DNA from: Levilactobacillus fujinensis | Lineage (GTDB): Bacteria > Bacillota > Bacilli > Lactobacillales > Lactobacillaceae | DNA length: 55,386 bases | NCBI RefSeq assembly: GCF_003946335.1 | Contig: NZ_RHNX01000020.1 | Span: 1 to 55,386, forward strand | Direction: 5' to 3' | Part shown: positions 52,406 to 55,386 of the stretch, piece after piece | Numbering within the stretch: position 1 is the stretch's first letter | Layout of the letters: each line of letters opens with the position of its first letter | The notes under the pieces: generated by a model | Told to the model about the DNA's origin: nothing | The model's database searches: none | What the model saw: the letters and a program-made list of their open reading frames with translations, nothing else | Position numbers and translations under genes: made by a program

Positions 52406-52942
52406 CGAATATTGCCATCCCTCATATGTAAATTTTTATTCTCTTCAGTTACTAAGATAGTCGTTTTGGGTTACAGAATAGTTGCGGGGCAATATCATTG
52501 TCATTACTGTTTTGTGCCCATCTATGTAATATTACTACACGGGTTAGATGATTAGTCGCGGTGAGTGCGCTGAATGCTTACAATAAAAGGAACGGACGGA
52601 AAGTATCGTACACGAGGAGAAAATAAGTTAGGATGAAATGTTGGGACTAACCCGTGATTTTTGGCGGCTCGCGGTAACCTGAGGGGTAGGCAATGAGACC
52701 ACCCCGTAGAGAAGGCGTGCAAACACCCCGTTGTTGATTTGACTAAAGTTTTGCCAAAAACCTTGCCGGATTGTCTCTTGTTCCAATCACGTGAAGGAAT
52801 TAACATTGTAGTTGTAAAGTTGAAAGCGCTTAAAAGGACGGTGGCGACCCTGCTGCTGGCTTTGAAGCGAGCAGTAAAACTGTGTTACATAGGGAAAAAT
52901 CCCAAATTTAACAGTTGTTTCTAAGCTGAGGAGGTTGCATCC
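52406..52942. other. 540-base gap between the NlpC/P60 and dehydratase genes
   Basis: No gene seen; the open frames present lack ribosome sites. It carries divergent regulatory sequence, including the cre-like site at 52821-52834. GTGTTACATAGG around 52881 may be part of the dehydratase promoter. Confidence 0.4.
52821..52834 (+). promoter_or_regulatory. Candidate cre site before the dehydratase gene
   Basis: TGAAAGCGCTTAAA has the central AGCGCT palindrome of CcpA sites; the last CA is AA. It is 109 bases before the start. Confidence 0.45.
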
Positions 52943-54454
52943 ATGCTCAAACATGTTGTGAAAATGCGCCCAAACGATAACGTTGCCATTGCGGTCCACG
53001 ATTTACACGTTGGGGACAAGATTAAAGGCGACATTACCGTCAACGACGAAATTCCCCAAGCCCATAAGATTGCCCTGGTTAATTTAGCCAAGGGTGATGC
53101 CGTCTTACGTTACGGTGTCGTCCTGGGTTATGCCAAGAGCGATATTCAGGCGGGGGACTGGATCAATGAAACCAGTCTGGAATTACCACCGTCGCCAGAT
53201 TTGAACAAGCTGACTTATGGTACGAACATTCGTAAGGATTTACCGAAGCCGAAACGAACCACGTTTATGGGCTACGAAGTGCCGGGGAACAAGTATGCCG
53301 GCACGCGGAACATTTTGGGGATTCAAACCACGGTACAATGTGTGGTTGGGGTCTTAAAGATTGCCGTAGATCGGATCAAACAGGAACTTTTACCGAAGTA
53401 TCCGCACGTGGATGACGTCACGGTTGTCAGTCACCAGTACGGTTGTGGGGTCGCCATTGACGCACCCGAAGCCAAGGTCCCAATTCGTGAAATCAGAAAT
53501 ATCGTGAAGAACCCGAACTTTGGTGGTCAAATCATGGTCGTTGGCTTAGGCTGTGAAAAGTTGACGCCAGACCGAATCTTAGACCCAGAAGATATTAATG
53601 ACGATAACCTCTTGTATCTCCAGAACTACAAGGGCTTTGAAAAAATGATCACGGCTATTATGGAAATGGCTGATAAGAAATTGGCCGTTTTGGAAACCCA
53701 TCGACGGACAGAACAACCATTGTCGAAGCTATCCGTTGGGTTCCAATGCGGTGGGAGTGATGCCTTCTCCGGTGTGACTGGCAACCCATCCGCTGGGTAT
53801 GCGTCCGACCTGTTAGTTGCCGGTGGGGGGACTGCGATGTTCTCCGAAGTTACCGAAGTTCGTGATGGGGTCGACTTCATTGCGCAACGGATTCCAGACC
53901 AACCTAACTGTAATAAGCTGGTTAAGGAAATGTCTTGGTACGATAACTACTTGGCTAAGGGCGGTGTTGACCGTTCAGCCAACCCAACGCCAGGTAACCG
54001 CAAAGGTGGGTTATCCACCATTGTTGAAAAGTCCATGGGCTCCATTGCGAAGTCTGGGACCGCACCGATTTCCCAAGTGGTCAGTGCCGGTGAAATTCCA
54101 ACGAAACGTGGGTTGATCTTCAATGCCACGCCAGCTGGAGACTTTACGACTGGACCAATGCAACTGGCTTCTGGGATGGGCCTGGAAGTCTTCGTTACGG
54201 GCCGAGGCACGCCTTACAACCTGCAAGCAGCGCCCGTCATCAAGGTCTGCACGCGGACTGACCTGAAGGAATTCTGGAGCGACTTGATCGACATCAACGC
54301 CGGCAAGGTCGCAACGGGTGATTTGACCGTTGAAGAACTCGGGACGGAATTGTTCAACTTCATTTTGGATGTCGCTAGTGGTGAAAAGCCAGCCGCAGAA
54401 CGTTTGAAGCTCTACAACGATATCTGCATCTTCAACCCGGCACCAATGACTTAA
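52943..54454 (+). CDS. uxaA: Altronate/galactarate dehydratase family protein
   Basis: A 503-residue UxaA/GarD-family enzyme that dehydrates a sugar acid to a 2-keto-3-deoxy acid. N-terminal SAF-like region 1-100, then the large catalytic domain. Conserved parts: GTRNILGIQTTVQCVVG, SHQYGCGVA, GLGCEK and FQCGGSDAFSG, with cysteines that may bind iron. ATG 52943 follows GAGGAGG. No uronate isomerase, oxidoreductase or KDG kinase gene is nearby, so the precise substrate (altronate or galactarate) is open. Confidence 0.85.
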   Translation: MLKHVVKMRPNDNVAIAVHDLHVGDKIKGDITVNDEIPQAHKIALVNLAKGDAVLRYGVVLGYAKSDIQAGDWINETSLELPPSPDLNKLTYGTNIRKDLPKPKRTTFMGYEVPGNKYAGTRNILGIQTTVQCVVGVLKIAVDRIKQELLPKYPHVDDVTVVSHQYGCGVAIDAPEAKVPIREIRNIVKNPNFGGQIMVVGLGCEKLTPDRILDPEDINDDNLLYLQNYKGFEKMITAIMEMADKKLAVLETHRRTEQPLSKLSVGFQCGGSDAFSGVTGNPSAGYASDLLVAGGGTAMFSEVTEVRDGVDFIAQRIPDQPNCNKLVKEMSWYDNYLAKGGVDRSANPTPGNRKGGLSTIVEKSMGSIAKSGTAPISQVVSAGEIPTKRGLIFNATPAGDFTTGPMQLASGMGLEVFVTGRGTPYNLQAAPVIKVCTRTDLKEFWSDLIDINAGKVATGDLTVEELGTELFNFILDVASGEKPAAERLKLYNDICIFNPAPMT

Positions 54455-54476
54455 AAATGAAAAGCAACAGACGGAG

Positions 54477-54512
54477 GGCCAATAGCTGGTAAACTGGCTA
54501 TCGGCTTTTCTG
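54477..54512 (+). terminator. Intrinsic terminator after uxaA
   Basis: GCCAATAGC pairs with GCTATCGGC (one mismatch), followed by TTTTCTG. Confidence 0.65.
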
Positions 54513-54530
54513 TCAGAGGAGGAAACTAGA

Positions 54531-54845
54531 ATGGCTGAAAATGAACAGGTTGAAGAAGCTGTCATGACTGCGTTAGAAGGGGTCATTGACCCAGAATTGA
54601 CGATTGATATTGTGAACTTAGGCCTCATTTATGGGGTCACCGTTGAAGGCGATAAATGTATTGTTAAAATGACGTTGACCACGATGGGGTGCCCCTTAAG
54701 TGATCTGCTAAATGACCAGATCACAGCGGCCGCATTGTCAGTGGACGGTGTCGAACACTGTGATATTGATCTCGTTTGGGAGCCAGCCTGGGACATGGGG
54801 CAGATGACCCGGTACGCGAAGGTGTCCTTGGGGGTTCATGGCTAA
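54531..54845 (+). CDS. MIP18-family (DUF59) Fe-S cluster assembly factor, SufT-like
   Basis: A 104-residue cytoplasmic protein. MIP18 motifs: VIDPELTIDIVNLGLIYGV near the N-terminus and TTMGCPLSDLLNDQI with the reactive Cys, then VWEPAWDMGQMT. SufT-type proteins help mature Fe-S enzymes. Placement after a dehydratase with likely Fe dependence is suggestive, though a terminator separates them. Good AGGAGG site. Confidence 0.9.
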   Translation: MAENEQVEEAVMTALEGVIDPELTIDIVNLGLIYGVTVEGDKCIVKMTLTTMGCPLSDLLNDQITAAALSVDGVEHCDIDLVWEPAWDMGQMTRYAKVSLGVHG

Positions 54846-54910
54846 AAGCTGGTGGTTACATGTTTGATCACCACTAGGGTCCTTTCTCTAAACTGAATTT
54901 GATTAATAAA

Positions 54911-54955
54911 TAAACCGGTCACATTGCCATTCCCGCAATGTGACCGGTTTATTTT
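54911..54955 (+). terminator. Intrinsic terminator after the MIP18-family gene
   Basis: A perfect 16-bp stem, AAACCGGTCACATTGC with its complement (54912-54927/54935-54950), ending TTTATTTT. Confidence 0.9.
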
Positions 54956-55011
54956 AAGTTAACTGACTAAAGACATGTGGTGATATGTCAAGCCAAAATA
55001 TTTGCGTTGCT

Positions 55012-55275
55012 CTTGTGACAGTAGGAATTATCACGGCTAAATTAGTGAAAACAGCCGTACTCCGGCTACCAGGGATTCCGCTGGCTATGGAGGAATGCCT
55101 CCAGCCAAAGGACGGGCTTTCGACTCGCCTGAAAGCCACCAAGTTCAGGCGTCTCTCAGGTGTCCCACGATGTAAGCCGGAAAAGCGTCAGCCGGTAAGA
55201 TGATGGTTGGACAGCGTTGCCTAATTTTAGGCCCAGTATCGTTGTGACAACAGTCATAATGAGTGTTTTGACGCG
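55012..55275 (+). repeat. Dispersed intergenic repeat, best full-length copy (R10)
   Basis: About 264 bases. The left half starts CTTGTGACAGTAGGAATTAT and shares ACGGCTAAATTAGTGAAAAC with R2 and R1. It has internal stems GGAGG/CCTCC (55089-55102) and GGCTTTC/GAAAGCC. The right half carries GCCGGTAAGATGATGG, GGACAGCGTTGCCTAATTTT, CCCAGTATCGTTGTGACAAC and AGTCATAATGAGTGTTTTG. No coding potential. Confidence 0.85.
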
Positions 55276-55309
55276 TTCAGTCTTGTGACTTGGTGTAAGC
55301 GGTTCGAAA

Positions 55310-55386
55310 TGAAGTGCCGTAAAATTATTAGACAGAAAGACTAATAATTTTGAGGTGGTTTTATGAAGAAATATACGTTTGAGTTC
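55310..55386 (+). mobile_element. Left end of a probable IS150-type (IS3 family) insertion sequence, partial
   Basis: TGAAGTGCCG followed by TAAAATTATTAGACA resembles the terminal repeat of IS150-group elements. An 11-bp hairpin (AAAATTATTAG, 55321-55331, with 55341-55351) and a GAGGTGG ribosome site lead into a new gene. Further identification needs sequence beyond the window. Confidence 0.5.
55363..55386 (+). CDS. Start of a gene, possibly IS3-family OrfA (cut by window end)
   Basis: Eight codons, MKKYTFEF, after GAGGTGG. The basic-aromatic start fits the KxYxxEFK opening of IS3-family OrfA proteins, and the upstream repeat supports that. Eight residues alone prove nothing. Confidence 0.4.

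Overview
The window looks like chromosome from a Levilactobacillus species, a heterofermentative lactic acid bacterium close to L. brevis. The GH65 maltose phosphorylase and the 252-residue R-specific alcohol dehydrogenase are very close to, but not identical with, the L. brevis enzymes as I remember them. AGGAGG-type ribosome sites, TTG and GTG starts, cre/CcpA-like sites, DUF915 hydrolases and GWIW-type cell-surface modules also fit. No rRNA, tRNA, CRISPR array or prophage was seen.

Layout. 1-3.1 kb: a nox gene that has lost its N-terminus at what looks like an insertion-sequence end, then a thioredoxin/CsoR-type repressor operon with an operator inside its promoter, then two overlapping crcB fluoride exporter genes. 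3.2-6.1 kb: a DUF1129 membrane protein and two overlapping secreted paralogues with a shared GWIWRGYL module. 6.5-12.8 kb: an LCP cell-wall ligase, luxS, two tandem secreted propeller-like paralogues, an autoregulated-looking PadR/DUF1048 operon and an unusual DEDDh exonuclease-HTH fusion. 12.9-20.7 kb: GH31 alpha-xylosidase, an orphan PTS EIIC with a DUF915 hydrolase and a LysR regulator, and a TauE/DUF1634 pair behind a long leader. 21-24 kb: an A/T-rich cassette (MFS, RraA-like aldolase, divergent LysR). 24.2-32.4 kb: alcohol dehydrogenase, drug-type MFS with a small alarmone synthetase, a DUF2929 protein, a NapA antiporter behind a leader that contains a terminator, and YfhO. 33.3-40.9 kb: a two-component system, then the maltose module (LacI regulator, MFS transporter, maltose phosphorylase). 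41.3-46.8 kb: a hypothetical protein, zinc-free S14, galactose mutarotase, DUF915 hydrolase, HAD phosphatase, MarR. 47-54.9 kb: secreted beta-helix protein, a cysteine-less Spx paralogue under a CIRCE element, manA, NlpC/P60 hydrolase, altronate/galactarate dehydratase and a MIP18-family Fe-S assembly protein. The right edge holds what looks like the start of an IS150-type insertion sequence.

Themes. Sugar use: maltose uptake and phosphorolysis, mutarotation, alpha-xyloside hydrolysis and mannose-6-phosphate isomerisation, with cre-like sites in front of several genes. Envelope: LCP, YfhO, NlpC/P60, GWIW-module proteins, propeller-like and beta-helix secreted proteins. Stress: nox, trxA, CsoR-type sensor, crcB, napA, alarmone synthetase, Spx paralogue.

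The signal least explained by the genes is a family of dispersed, structured non-coding repeats. At least nine full or partial copies lie on both strands in intergenic regions, along with a separate pair of hairpin repeats whose stems differ by a compensatory base-pair change. All assignments come from reading the sequence and remembered family features; no database search was run.
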